64,000 nucleotides of DNA from Metridium senile (Eukaryota > Cnidaria > Anthozoa > Actiniaria > Metridiidae). The notes under the pieces are model-generated. The model did no database searches. It had not been told where the DNA came from and saw only the letters and a program-made list of their open reading frames with translations. The position numbers and the translations under genes are program-made. The DNA is taken from NCBI GenBank assembly GCA_949775045.1, contig OX459098.1, forward strand, positions 12,248,741-12,312,740, read 5' to 3'. This document shows positions 45,701 through 60,700 of the stretch, piece by piece (the first letter of the stretch is position 1; every line of letters starts with the position of its first letter).

Positions 45701-48700
45701 TTGATAGTATTGACAATAATAATTGATGATGATGATGATAAGTGATGAAATGAAAACCATGCAAATTTGTGATAATGATAATAACAATGACTAAAAAATG
45801 TTAATGATGAAGATGGTAATGTTGATAATACTGCTGATGATGCTTTATTCATGATGATGGTAAAAATAGATATTCTCAAGTTTTCTTACAGTGTCTTCAA
45901 GACCATTTTTGTAATGACTACATTCTGCTTTCAACTGGTCCATTTCTTTTCTGGACTCCTCAAGTTCACTAGAAACATCACCATTCTGGTAATAAGAGCA
46001 AAAACTTATATTAGATGAGCATATTTTTGATATCAACATTTAAGCATGAGAAATGAATAATAGCAATACAATAGGAATCAATTATATTTAATGAAAAACT
46101 GGAAGTCAGTTAGTCAATCAAACAGTAGACAATAAGTCAATCAGAGGACAGTCACTCATTAACACAGTTAGTCAGAAGTCTAGTCAACCAGTCAACTAGT
46201 AATTAAGTCTGTCAATCAGTAAGTCAATCAGTAAGTTAATGAGTCAATCATCCAGTCAGCCAGATAGTCAATTAGACAGTCATTCAGCCTGTTAGTCACT
46301 CAATGAATAAGGCATTCAATTGGTCAGTCAGACATTAAGTAAATCAATCATTCTATTACTTATTATAATTCAACAACAAATATTCCTCCACTCTCATTGG
46401 TCGAGGGGCGAATCAAGTGATGTGATAGTGCCCACCGCAGAGGGATACTATCAGCGCATAGTGCCAGCTGAGTGAGAAAACAAATTTTGTTGTTGAATAA
46501 AAAAAACACAATTGTTTAAATAGACCTTTACATGGTTCGAATCAAACAACTTCAGGCTGTGTACATTCCTTATATTAAATTACCGCAAGCTGCAGTCACT
46601 TGTAAAGACTATATTACACACTTTCAAGGTTGTGAACGTGAACCGTGAAAAGGTCAAGTAATCATTGTATAGACAACCATTCAAAAATACATTTCTAGAA
46701 TTTACCTCAACAATTTTGGGTTTGACTTCCTTAGCTTGTTTATGGAATTCAGCCAACCATTTCTCAAATGACTAAAAACATCAGTTTAAAATAAGATTTA
46801 CTGTCATTTCACTACATACTAATAAAAGTAATACCAGGTAAAAAGGTATGCATTATATAACAATGACATGCTTACCAATGAGGATTCTACAGTGATTTCT
46901 GGGTACAGAGTAGTCAATACATTCTGACAAATATGAAGAGTAAAAATATTAAGGATATAAAGTAATGTATATTGTTTAATTAGTATTTTAGTATATGTGT
47001 TTAGTTCAATATTTTTATTTTAAGAGTGAATGGTCTGATCCCAGGTGTAATCGATGTAGATGAGGCATGATCGTCCAGGGTGGTGTAGTCTTGAGAAAGA
47101 CTGATGGTGTAGATGGCTGACGTTTCGACAAGTCATCTTCAGAGTATTTTTATTTGAACAATTCCTTTTTTAAAGGATAAATATTGAAATATCTTTTATT
47201 AGTTACAATATCACATTTACAGTCATCAGAGTTTATCCAAAACAACAGGAACCAGTATCTGAAATTTATTATCTGCTGATATGGTCAACAAAAAGAGTAA
47301 TCATAATAACTGACTGTAAATGTGATGATGTAACTCATGAAAGATTTTGGGATATTTATCCTTTAAAAAATGCAATTATTGTTCAAAATATAAATAACAT
47401 AAACACCATATTCTGTCATGATTATCTCTTCTATCATATGCAGGCATAACTAAAACTATCTCAAACTAACCTTTGCAGCTATTCTCTCATTCTCCATGTC
47501 TTTCAGTGAAGATTTCTGTAAGGATAACAAATAAAAATCAGCAAACTATGATATGTATGAGTTCAAACAAACTCAGACCAGTCAGTGACTGTCCCATCCC
47601 CCCGTAAAAGTGTACTTACCTTGATGCTTTCTACAGCTTCTTTGGCTTTGGTACCAGCTGACTTCTCAGCCTGTGATACGGCGTCCATTGCTTTCCAATT
47701 CTTTTCACGTAATTCCTATAAAAGCATAACAAGCATTAAAACCTTAAAAGAAAGTATTTCCCCTCAAACTCATTCAACTGTGTATTTTTATATATTCAAA
47801 AAAAAGTCAAGTAAAAAAGTAAAATATATAATAATTATTAGTTATTTTATTCTTAGTGCATTACATTCAAAACAATATAGGGAGAGTAAATATTGCTGTG
47901 TATATATATTTTTTATTTCAAATTAATGAGACCCACAATGCCCTTTGGACTTGGAATGCACTATTCAACAGTATTCAACATTTTTTGAAATAGCTGTATA
48001 CAATTCTGACTTACATTGTTTTTCTTTTTCTGTTGGTCAATTGTCTCTTCCATTGTCTTCAAGTCCTTCTTTGCTTCTTCAAGTTCTACTTTAATTTTGG
48101 ATAATTCTTGGTTGTCACCAGACCTAAACAAGAACACTCTCATTAAAGCACTGGTAAATATAACTGAATAACTGGTCAAAACAACAAAATAGATAGAGTG
48201 CAAGTAATATACCTGTAAAATAAGTAGTATGAATTGGTACTAATCAGCTATACTAATCAAACAATACAAAATATCACTATTTACTAGTACTATTTATGTT
48301 GCACACTTTTAATGTTTGTGCTCTACAAGAAGTAAATAAAGTAAGCAAAGAAAACATAAATAACACTAACTATTAATTGGAATTCACAAATAGACAATAA
48401 ATAAAGCACCCAAAGAAATACACATACATACAATCCATACATACAAACAAACAAAGCAATCAATCAACAAACAAAAAACCGCTGAAAAGTAACAAAGTAA
48501 AAAAACTGAAAAAATAAATAAACACACAGACATACAAAAGAAAAACAACAAAGAGACAAATAGACATTGAAACAATTGGCCATGATCACTACATCAATTT
48601 ATTACTAAGTACTATAACTTACTTCATGTGGACTGCTTCTTCTTTGGCCTCAGCCTGTAATAAAATAGATAACAATAAAATCAAAAATATACTGATGGAG

Positions 48701-51700
48701 TAAACGAGATATGAATAAACAAACAAGCAAACAGACAATGACAAAACAAAATGCTACAGGAAACAAATGGATGAAATAATAAGTAAACACAAAATAACAA
48801 ACACACAAACAAGAAAATCAACAAACAAACAACTGAATTGACAGACAAATCAACAAACAAACAGACAAATCAACAAAACTGACAAATCAACAAACAAATC
48901 AATAAACCAACAAACCAACAAACCAACCAAGAAACAAATAAATAAATAAATATACAAACCAATCAACAAATCAAGAAACAAACAAAACAAACCAACCAAA
49001 AAATCAAGAAACAAACAAACCAACAAATCAACAAACAAACAGACAAATCAACAAAACAAACAAACAAACAAACCAACCAAGAAACAAATAAATAAACAAA
49101 CAAATAAATATACAAACCAATCAACAAACAAACAAACAAATAAACAAAACAAAAAACAAACAAACCAAAAAATCAAGAAACAAACAAACCAACCAACAAA
49201 TCAACAAACAACCAAACCAATCAACAAACTAACAAACAATTAAATAACCAAAAAACCAAACAAATCAACAAACAAATCAATAAACAAACAAATAATCAAG
49301 TTTTTTCCACTATAACACCAAGTTATAGCAATGTAAGAGAGAGAGAGAGCTTTATCATTATAAGATTAGATTTACAGTGAGTGGTATTTAGAAGAAAAAG
49401 GTTTAAAGCAAAGCTTAGTTGAACCAGATAAAATGATTTTATGGCTTCTGTGCATTATTTGACTCAGGTCCTCAGCAACTAAAAATATTATTGTGATAAT
49501 TTATTATGTTGAAATAAAGAAAGCATTTATTTACTAAGGCTGTGAAAACTTTTAACAATCAAAACTTAAAATTAGAAACAGACTATTAAATAAAAAGACA
49601 GAATTTCATTAAAAACTGAAAATAATTTGCACAAATAAGATCAGTGGCAATTTAAAAAACTAAAAGTGTTTTAGCTCATGCAAAGATGAACAAAATAAAG
49701 ATGAATTTTAAAAGCAATTACCCTTGTGCAGAAACATTTCTCAAATCCACTTCCAATTACTTTATAAATTTTATTTTAAAAGTTTTTTACTTAAACTGTG
49801 CAAATCCATGAGTTAAAAAAGTGTTTTGTTTGTGGTAAAAAGCCAATCTACCTTAGCTGCTTTGACAGCTTTGGCTATTTCAGACTTTAACGATTGTTCA
49901 CTAGCTGATAAGGCTTCCATGGCCTTCCAGTTCTTGATACGAAGGTCCTGAGAACACATGAATGTACATCAAGAAAAGAATAAGAAAGATAATGGGAAGG
50001 AAGAAACATAATGGGTCAAAAGATGGTATTTTGGTTGCTCTGTTCCCCGCCGTAACACTTGACATTTGTTATTGTGACCAAGATACAGATGTTTGTGTAT
50101 TTGTTTACTCTCATGTGCCTGTAATACTGGTAGGTATCTGTGATGTTAACATGCAATTATGGTAAGATATTCTATAGTTAAGTAACTACAGGTAAAGAAA
50201 AAGTTTTGTCTTCTCTTCCGTAACATTCCACATACCGTGTTTTGACCCTAGTATTAGTAAGGGAAGGGACAGAAAGAGACATAGAAAAACACCAAGTTTA
50301 TAGGATAGAGGAAATATTATAGTACAAGGAATGATCAATAACAATGATGTCATATTAAAATGATAAAGAGTAAAAATGAAACAAATGAAAGGAAAAAATG
50401 AAAAATAATGAAATACATAGAAGAAAATAATGAAACATCAAATGGAAAAAGATGAAACTTAATGAAAGCAATGGAATGAGAATAATATAAAAGAGAAAAC
50501 AATAATGACAGTTAAAACAGTATTTACAAAGAGTAAACAATGACAGTTTAAAACAGTGTTAACAAACAGTAAATAATAATGACAGTTAAAACGGTATTTA
50601 CAAAGAGTAAACAAACTGTTAAAAAGAGTATTAACAAACAGTAAACCATAATGACAGTGAAAAACAGTATTTAAAAGAGTAAACTGAAGCAATAAATGAG
50701 CGATTTCCGTGGTTTATCGGTGTAATAAACCACTGTCCACAGTCCCTTTAGATCGTAAAATCACCAATCACCCTGTCAACCTTTTTTGAATTAGATGTAT
50801 ACAATTCTGACTTACATTGTTTTTCTTTTTCTGTTGGTCAATTGTCTCTTCCATTGTCTTCAATTCCTTCTTTGCTTCTTCAAGTTCTACTTTAATTTTG
50901 GATAATTCTTGGTTGTCACCAGACCTAAACAAAAACACTCTCATTAAAGCACTAAACCAACCAACTTGGTAAATACATTGGTACCTCTACTAAAGTGGTT
51001 CGATTAGTAGAGGTTGGCCGCTGAATAGAGGTATATAAAAGGTATAGGAATAGAATTGGGACTTTTTATTGTGGCCGCCTAATAGAGGGTGACCCCATAA
51101 TGGGTGACCGTTTAATAGAGGTACCACTGTATAACTGAATAACTGGTCAAAACAACAAAATAGAGTGGAAGTAAAATACAAGTAGTATGAATTGGTACTA
51201 AATAGTACTTATAAAAATTCATGAATAATTAATGAGCAATTGACAAAAGAATTCACGTCCGTGACGGAGGTTGTAAATCTCATACAGATTTCGTCCTGAT
51301 TTGCATAAGTTTCAACTTGAATTTTCTCGGCTAGATTTACATTTATCTTGACAATTTTAGTAAAATATGAAAGAACTAACGTTGGACTTTCATAAGTTCT
51401 ATACAATATTTGCGTCCGATCTGTATCCGATCTGTATCTCGTCTCCGACTCGCCGTTGTATATTGGATACAGATCGGCGCTCATATTGTATATATTATAG
51501 TTTTACAAATTAAACAATACAAAATATCACTATTTAGTACTATTTATATTGCACACTTTAAATGTTTGTACTATACAACAAAAAAGAAGTAAGGGACTGG
51601 TCATAAAGTATGGGGGGGGGGGTGGGCCGGAAAATTCAGGATTCCAAGGAATGACTTTTATTGGCCCACCCTTTAGTCTATGCATAGTTACACGTAGCTC

Positions 51701-54700
51701 ACCCCTATACAATGCACCACAATTACCCCCAGTGTTTTGCTTAATTTTTTATGGCCCACCCCTTTTTCATGCTCAAAAATTATGGCCCACCCCACCTTTT
51801 TTTCCGGGCCCACCCCCTCCTAAACTTTATGACCAGTCCCCAAGGAAAGCAAACAAAAATAACATTAAATATTAATTGGAATTCACAAATAGACAATAAA
51901 TAAAGCACCCAAAGAAATACACATACATGCATACAAACAAATTAACAAAAAAACGCTGAAAAGTAACAAAGCAAGAAGCTGAAAGAATAAATAAACAGAC
52001 AGACATACAAAAGAAAAACATCAAAGAGACAAATACAATGTAGACATTGAAACAATTGGCCATGATCACTACATCAATTTATTACTAAGTACTATAACTT
52101 ACTTCGTGTGGACTGCTTCTTCTTTGGCTTCAGCCTGTAATAAAATAGATAACAATAGAATCAAAAATATACTGATGGAGTAAACAAGATATGAATAAAC
52201 AAACAAGCAAACAGACAATGATGAAATAATAAGTAAACACAAAATAACAAACACACAAACAAGAAAATCAACAAACAAACAACTGAATTGACAGACAAAT
52301 CAACAAACAAACAGACAAACCAACCAAAAAACAAATAAATAAACAAATAAATATACAAACCAATCAACAAATCAACAAACAAATCAACAAAACTAAAAAC
52401 AAACAAACCAAAAAATCAAGAAACAAACAAACCAACCAACAAATCAACAAACAACCAAACCAATCAACAAACTAACAAACTACATCAAAACAAATCAACA
52501 AACAAATCAATAAACAAACAAATAATCAAGTTTTTCCACTATAACACCAAGTTATAGTAATGTAAGAGAGAGAGAGAGCTTTATCATTATAAGATTAGAT
52601 TTACAGTGAGTGGTATTTAGAAGAAAAAGGTTTAAAGCAAAGCTTAGTTGAACCAGATAAAATGATTTTATGGCTTCTGTGCATTATTTGACTCGGGTCC
52701 TCAGCAACTAAAAATATTATTGTGATAATTTATTATGTGAAAATAAAGTATTTATTTACTAAGGCTGTGAAAACTTTTAACAATCAAAACTTAAAATTAG
52801 AAACAGACTGTTAAATAAAAAGACAGAATTTCATTAAAAACTGAAAATAATTTGCACAAATAAAATCAGTGTCAATTTAAAAAACTAAAAGTGTTTTAGC
52901 TCATGCAAAGATGAACAAAATAAAGATGAATTTTAAAAGCAATTACCCTTGTGCAGAGTTATTTCTCAAAACTACTTCCAATTACTTTATAAATTTTTAC
53001 TTTAACTGTGCAAATCCATGAGTTAAAAAAGTGTTTTGTTTGTGGTAAAAAGCCAATCTACCTTAGCTGCTTTGACAGCTTTGGCTATTTCAGACTTTAA
53101 CGATTGTTCACTAGCTGATAAGGCTTCCATGGCCTTCCAGTTCTTGATACGAAGGTCCTGAGAACACACGAATGTACATCAAGAAAGGAATAAGAAAGAA
53201 TGAAGAAAGATAATGGTAAGGAAGAAACATAATGGGTCAAAACACAGTATTTTGGTTTCTCTGTTCCCTGCCGTTACACTTGACATTTTTTATTGTGACC
53301 AAGATACAGATGTTTGTGTATTTGTTTACTCTCATGTGCCTGTAATACTGACCAGTAGGTATCTGTGATGTTAACATGCAATTATGGTAAGATATTCTAT
53401 AGTTAAGTAACTACAGGTAAAGAAAAGGTTTTGTCTTCCCCTCCGTAACATTCCACATACAGTGTTTTGACCCTAGTATTAGTAAGGGAAGGGACAGAAA
53501 GAGACATAGAAAAACACCAAGTTTATAGGATAGAGGAAATATTATAGTACAAGGAATGATCAATAACAATGATGTCATATTAAAATGATAAAGAGTAAAA
53601 ATGAAACAAATGAAAGGAAAAAATGAAAAATAATGAAATACATAGAAGAAAATAATGAAACATCAAATGGAAAAAGATGAAACTTAATGAAAGCAATGGA
53701 ATGAGAATAATATAAAAGAGTAAACAATAATGACAGTTAAAACAGTATTTACAAAGAGTAAACAATGACAGTTTAAAACAGTGTTAACAAACAGTAAATA
53801 ATAATGACAGTTTAAACGGTATTAACAAAGAATAAACAATGACAGTTAAAAAGAGTATTAACAAACCGTAAACCATAATGACAGTGAAAAACAGTATTTA
53901 AAAGAGTAAACAAACTGTTAAAAAGAGTATTAACAAAGAGTAAATAATAATGACAGTTAAAAAAAACAGTATTAGCAACCAGATAATGAGTAAAAGGTTA
54001 CATGATGAAACATGTGAAGGTTAGTTTGATATTTTACATCAATCACACACACAGAAAATGTTTTTGTCTAAACTAAATCATACATTATTTTTCTTCTTTT
54101 CTTGCTCAATAGAGGTCTTCATGTTTGTCAGTTCCTCCATCTGTTTCTTGAGTTGTTCATTTAGATTGGAAATAGTGTCATCCTTCTCTTTAAGCCTGTA
54201 AAAATGCAAACAACTTGGTCATGACAAAAACTTTTCATTTTGACTTTGAAACATATTAACTTACAATGCAGTGTTCGTTTGGCTTTCATTTCCTCCCTGA
54301 TGAAAAATAAAATAGCAATTACAAAACTGAATGAAAGAAATGGGTGGGAGTGAACAAAGAATGAAAGAAATGGGTGTGAATGAACAAAAAATGAAATCCA
54401 CACATGTAACAAACAACATCACCCTTAAGGTTTAGTTAACCCATAGGAATAATTTTTGTTAACTTAACGGTATAAATAGCACAACATTGAATTAATAAAG
54501 ATCACTGAAGATGGCGAGAGCATTCGCCAAACATGTACAAACTCAAGTCTGTTGTTCTTTTTATAAAATATCTAAAGAAATACAAAGAAACAAAAGATAC
54601 ACAAAAGTTGAAGTTTATGAGAAAAAAATACAGTGAACTACATTTACCTGTGATTTTTGCTGCCTGTCTTTTAGATCCTAAAAATAAAAATCATCACCAT

Positions 54701-57700
54701 TACAAACAAATGCAAGAACACCTCTATGAACTTTACTGAATAAAAATGTTTTATACAACAAACCTTTATTTCTTGGATACTTATTGTTTGTATAATTTTA
54801 TATTGCATTATTATCTCAATACCTTGATTTAATCAATTCACACAACTGATAATGGTCCAAATCATGGCTGGAGTGGATGAATCTATACATTCACATTATT
54901 TTATCCACTCCAGCCTTGACTTGAATCTATTGTTTTATAAATCAGTAAAGCAAATTTCTTATAATGTCTATTAAACTGATATTTTTGACATCACTTCTTT
55001 ACAACTTTGCTTGGCATTTCAACTGGCCACTCTTGCTTTACTTTATTTAAGGGACAGACCATTACATTTTTGAGGGGGGGGGGGGGGGGGGGTTGGGCAA
55101 TTTTTTTTTGCTCGATATTGTTTTCCCACTCTAAGTATGTGCACACATTTTTTTGTCATCTTGCACAATCTTTTTTTTTCAGAATATTTGCTGTGCTCGA
55201 ATTTTTTTTCTCTCTTTAAGGCTGTGCTCGAATTTTTTTTTGGTATTTGCCCAACCCCCCCTCAAAAATCTAATGGTCCGTCCTTAAGTGTGTTTACTTT
55301 TCCTATTTATCTTTATACCTTGATTTCTTTATCCTTGGCAGTCTGTTTCTCTTGTGATTCTTTCAACTGTGTCTCCACTGATGTGAACATCTTTTCTAGC
55401 TCCGAGACTCTGCTTGTAGCTTCAGTAAGCTTACTCGTAAGAGTATTCATTGAATCTGCTTCACCAGCTTTGCTGTTTTCTGCCTTGCTAAGCTGTTCAG
55501 CCAAAATTGTACATTTTTGTTCTTGTTCTTTGACAGTTTTGTTCAGCTTGGTTTCTCTTGCTTCCGCCTTCTTGAGTTCTTCATTGACTTCACTGAGACG
55601 TTTATTTAATACCTTTTCTGCTTCTTGCTGTTGAAATAGAAAAGATTTATTTTTTAATTTGAATTTACTAAACCAAATATTTGCTTAAAAGCTGTTTTTC
55701 TTCAATTTACTTAAGTTAGAATAAAAAATAACTGTTTACCAGTATTGTTGTTACTTTTAATTTTAGAAATATCTGTTTTGGTATTAAAACTTGATTCAGT
55801 CATTAGAAATAATTATTTTACTTTGTGACATTTAAAAAGTATTAATCAATTCTCATCTCCAGTGGGAAAAAAAGGACTACCCCATCTAGCAATAGTAATT
55901 GGTAACTTGTAATGGGTGTTCTTTTTAGGTAATGTTAAGGTGGCTCGACTGAGTATTTTTGAAGGGCCACCGTCGCTGTTTGATCGCAAAGTACGTCGCG
56001 CGTAGAAAAATAATTTCAAATTAATTTCCATAGCGAGTTCAGGCATAGACTGAAGTTTGTTCTGATGTTTCAAATATTGCAATCGGAACTAGCAATATTT
56101 TTTTATGATAGAAAAGTAGTTTTGACAAATACGACAATTTTAGGCGAAATAGAGTTTTCTATAAAACCGCATTGATTGTTTCACAAACTTCAGATCAAGG
56201 TCTTCGTTGTTGCTGAAAATAAAAGATTTATATGGAGGCATTTTTGAATAAAACGCTTTTAAACATTTACACAACAAATAAATTAAATTAATCAAGCATT
56301 CATTTCACTTGATCAAAAACATCACTACAAAAGCTCAGAAAAAGTTGCTTTTGGTCTCATTTGGTCAACAAATGTCTTAGTTATCCGTCTGGCGAACATG
56401 AACGAAATCACTTCAGGCTATTAGGACATACATGATTTTTCGTTTGGTGAGATATAACTGCGCTTTTTCTTCTTTCGTCTAATATTGCACACATTTTTAC
56501 AAAATATTTCAAAACTTAAAATTTCCTTGATGAATTTTTTTCTTACCGCAGCATTGGCTTTTTGAAATAGTTACTCGTCGAGTCCTGCAGTTTTATGACC
56601 ATTGATAGATTGGAAGATATCGAAAATATTTTTCAAAATAGGTAAACTTTTTGACCGCTTACTCAAGGCTCGCATTGTTTTGGTTGTCCGAGATCGCTAT
56701 TGTCTATATTTTTTACTCAAGTTGTGAATTCCGATATGCATTGTCACCTCACAAACAACACTTGACTACCGTTCGTTGGCCGAGCAGCTCCGAATGTGAT
56801 CGCTTGAATATTATATTATAAATGCCAAAGGACGGTTACGATGGGTGCTCGTAACGCAATTCCAGCTGATATGCAGTACTTCGAATAACATGCCTCTAAC
56901 TAAACTTGATAAAAAGCGAAAAATCACTGGGCAAAGATTCAAAGTACAGCATATCAGCTGGAATTGCGTTACCGTCCTTTGTCAATATAATATAATATTC
57001 AAACGATCACACTCGGAGCTGCTCGGCTATAAACGAACGGTAGTCAAGTGTTGTTTGTGAGGTGACAATGCATATCGGAATTCACAACTTGAGTAAAAAA
57101 TTTAGACAATAGCGATCTCGGACAACCAAAACAATGCGAGCCTTGAGTAAGCGGTCAAAAAGTTTACCTATTTTGAAAAATATTTTCGATATCTTCCAAT
57201 CTATCAATGGTCATAAAACTGCAGGGCTCGACGAGTAACTATTTCAAAAAGCCAATGCTGCGGTAAGAAAAAAATTCATCAAGGAAATTTTAAGTTTTGA
57301 AATATTTTGTAAAAATGTGTACAATATTAGACGAAAGAAGAAAAAGCGCAGTTATATCTCACCAAACGAAAAATCATGTATGTCCTAATAGCCTGAAGTG
57401 ATTTTGTTCATGTTCACCAGACGGATAACTAAGACATTTGTTGACCAAATGAGACCAAAAGCAACTTTTTCTGAGCTTTTGTAGTGATGTTTTTGATCAA
57501 GTGAAATGGATGCTTGATTAATTTAATTTATTTGTTGTGTAAATGTTTAAAAGCGTTTTATTCAAAAATGCCTCCATATAAATCTTTTATTTTCAGCAAC
57601 AACAAAGACCTTGATCTGAAGTTTGTGAAACAATCAATGCGGTTTTATAGAAAACTCTATTTCGCCTAAAATTGTCGTATTTGTCAAAACTACTTTTCTA

Positions 57701-60700
57701 TCATAAAAAATATTGCTAGTTCCGATTGCAATATTTGAAACATCAGAACAAACTTCAGTCTATGCCTGAACTCGCTATGGAAATTAATTTGAAATTATTT
57801 TTCTACGTGCGACGTACTATGCGATCAAACAGCGACGGTGGCCCTTCAAAAATAAGTCGAGCCACCTTAAGAGATGTTTGTGGATGTACACCTGTTTCCA
57901 TAATGGTTGTCACAATCAAAGCTACAATCTGAAGACTGCAAAGGATGTCAGTTAAATGTACTTAATTTGTGATTAATTCCATGTTTTTTAAATAAATATT
58001 TGTATTTATATCTACCACAAGAACAACTTGATATGGTCATATAACACAAACACGTACAACCAAAATAAGCTATGAATAAATCAATAACAAGAGAAGAAAT
58101 ACCAACATCCTTTGCAGACTTTAGAGTGTGGAGTGTGGATTTGTTTGCGACAACGATGAAATAGGTGTATATGTCATGGTTTGTACCTTGGAACTGTGCT
58201 GTAACTTAGAATCATGGACTTGTTTTTCAAGGATCTGGCGATGTCCCTCCATCTGCTGCATTTGATCTGCTCTAGCTGCCAAGTCTGTCTTTACCTGGCG
58301 ATGACTCTGCTGTAGTTTGTGGAGCTCAGCTGATAGAGACTCCTTATCTGCATTCCTGAGAAATGATAATTAGGAAAGGATGGTGAGGCAGAATACTCAA
58401 GTTTCATGTTATCTAGCACTGCTGTACTATTAGACAAAGGGCACATTTGAACAGACAAGTTGTTTTCAAAATGTTCACAGATTCTAAGCATAGCACAAAA
58501 AATGTTATTGTTTAACAATAGGTGGATGTACAGTGATGTATTTTGTTATTGTTTTGATGGGGCTAAATGGAATTAAACTTGAGGGTGCATTGCTGCGATG
58601 TGTTTTGTGCTGCTGGGCTTGCTGTGGTGAACATGGGCTGTACAGCGGTTGCTATCATGATCATTGGGGCGCCCCTATGTTATGCAGTATGCAGGGACTT
58701 ACACATGAGGCCATGTGTTTAGCAATCTTCTGTGATTGCTTTGCCAACCAAAAATTGTTATTAGAACAAACAAAATTAAATAATCAATAGTTAAAATGCT
58801 TAGCAAATTAGCTTTACAGTACCAAAACTTGGAAACACTATGCTCACCTATAGAAAACAAATTTGAAATTTGAGTATTATTCAAGATTGAATAAGAATCA
58901 TCTTATCCTGTGAAAACCCTCCACAACTTTCTTGTTTGTTTTAAAAAATATAGTTTTTGAAATTTGTTTAGGTGACCACCATGGTTGAAGTAGTCGTACT
59001 GTAATCATATCTAACTCTATTTGTAGCACTTACAGTTGTGAGGCTCTCATTGAAGCGTTCTTTAACTGAGCATTTTCCTCTTGCAGTCTCTGTACACTAG
59101 TCATAGATGATGAGTTGACCATTTCCTGGAAATGTCTCAACTGGCCTTGCAAATTCTGGACCTCTTGTGCATGGCTGTCATGAGTGGCTTTCATTCTTGT
59201 CTGCATGGCTTGGAGTTCCTTTGTCTGTAATATATAAACAATATCACTCACTTATTAAGGGTATGCATTTTTCATAAATTGAAAAATATAGTGATTTTCA
59301 CAAAATACTGCATCTTTGTTTCAAACTGCATAAACCCGGTCTGTAGCAAATGTTGGGAGACTAGGTTCGAGTGACCGGATTGGCTGAATCGGCATATTTT
59401 CGAACAACAGCTTCGGGCAAAATTTTTGACATTTGTATATGTTTGTTTTTGTTATTTTTGGACAACCTTAAAGGATATTTTGGTCTTAAAATCTGATTTA
59501 TAAGAACTTTAAGCATTGAAGAACAAAACAAGATAGATGAAGGCATATTTTCTTGTAAAACGTTTGAGTAGAGCGACCTTTTTACAATTGAGCATACTTC
59601 TTTATGTGGATTTTATGGCTTATTTTTGTGTCAAAAGAGTGATGAAAATGATTAATTTTGTTTTCAAAAATGACCTTTCCTAATTTTCTATTATGCCTAT
59701 GCGATGGACAAGAATACAAGCTTCAAAATGATGGTATTGTCATCGTCAATGGAGTAGCAGTTTCTGCAAACACTTCGACATAGTGGATTGTTCTCTAAAT
59801 TGAAGAGAGGCATTTTTCAAAGACGAAGGCTTGATATTCAACAGCCGATTTGCACAAAAAGATTGCTTAATCTCCAGCTATTGAGGTAAAAAGACTACTG
59901 TAATACTCAAAAAAGCTAGATTGTATCATAGTTGAATTAAATTTCTGTAGAGATAAATAAAACTTTGCAAAAACTTGAAAATCTTGTGACACTGTTGTTG
60001 TCGAAACGGCAGCCATTTTTCGCTCTTACTAATTTAAATCTTCATAGTATTTTTCCAGAGGTTTCAACCTTAAAAATACATAGCCTATACCATGCAAGTA
60101 AGGTTAGGAAATTTCAAAAGCATTAATTTGAAGTTGTAAAAGTTATCTGTGTTTCAAACACTTCGACATAAGCTACACGGCCGGCCCATGAAAAACGACC
60201 AAAACCTCGCCGTTGTTGACATTATATTAAACTAAAATGATATTTGTGTGTGATTTTTGAATTTATTTCCCTATTCCAGCAACCAGTTATTAATAAAACA
60301 TATTTATGAGTTGTTCAGACCATTTTGACATTTTTATAGTTATTATTTTGTTCAGAAATGAACAATATTTTGTTGTAGTTTTGTGAACGGCTTGCCATAA
60401 AATTCGCGTGAAAAACCACAGCACACCCCTCCCTCTTTCCCAAAATTTTATAAACGCGCTTGAGGCCCTGGGTACGAGTAAGTCATTTGCCACAGACTGT
60501 ATAAACGAAGGTAATTCAAATACCACAACAGAATTCAATCCACACGTTCATCCCTTGTAAAAGCTTTTTACTTCAATATTTTTTATTCTGAACATTCAGA
60601 TGGCTAGAAGCAGTCAAAATAAAAACAAACATGTTCTGTTGTTTTCTTCTCTCTGATAGCTAATGGTATTTAATAAATGAAATACGTCTTCTGTGTTTTC

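Larger units (their letters stand above)
50783..53911 (-). repeat. tandem segmental duplication, copy B (three RRBP1-like exons)
   Basis: Copy B contains exons 53157-53062, 52134-52103 and 50924-50816. It is about 0.4 kb longer than copy A, mainly because three elements (50976-51132, about 51206-51508 and 51593-51841) are present only here, partly offset by shorter CAAA-rich tracts. Confidence 0.95.

Noticed and set aside
55846..57932. Two short ORFs with the same protein in both arms of the giant foldback
   Set aside because: Identity follows from the inverted repeat; there is no domain or transposase signature.
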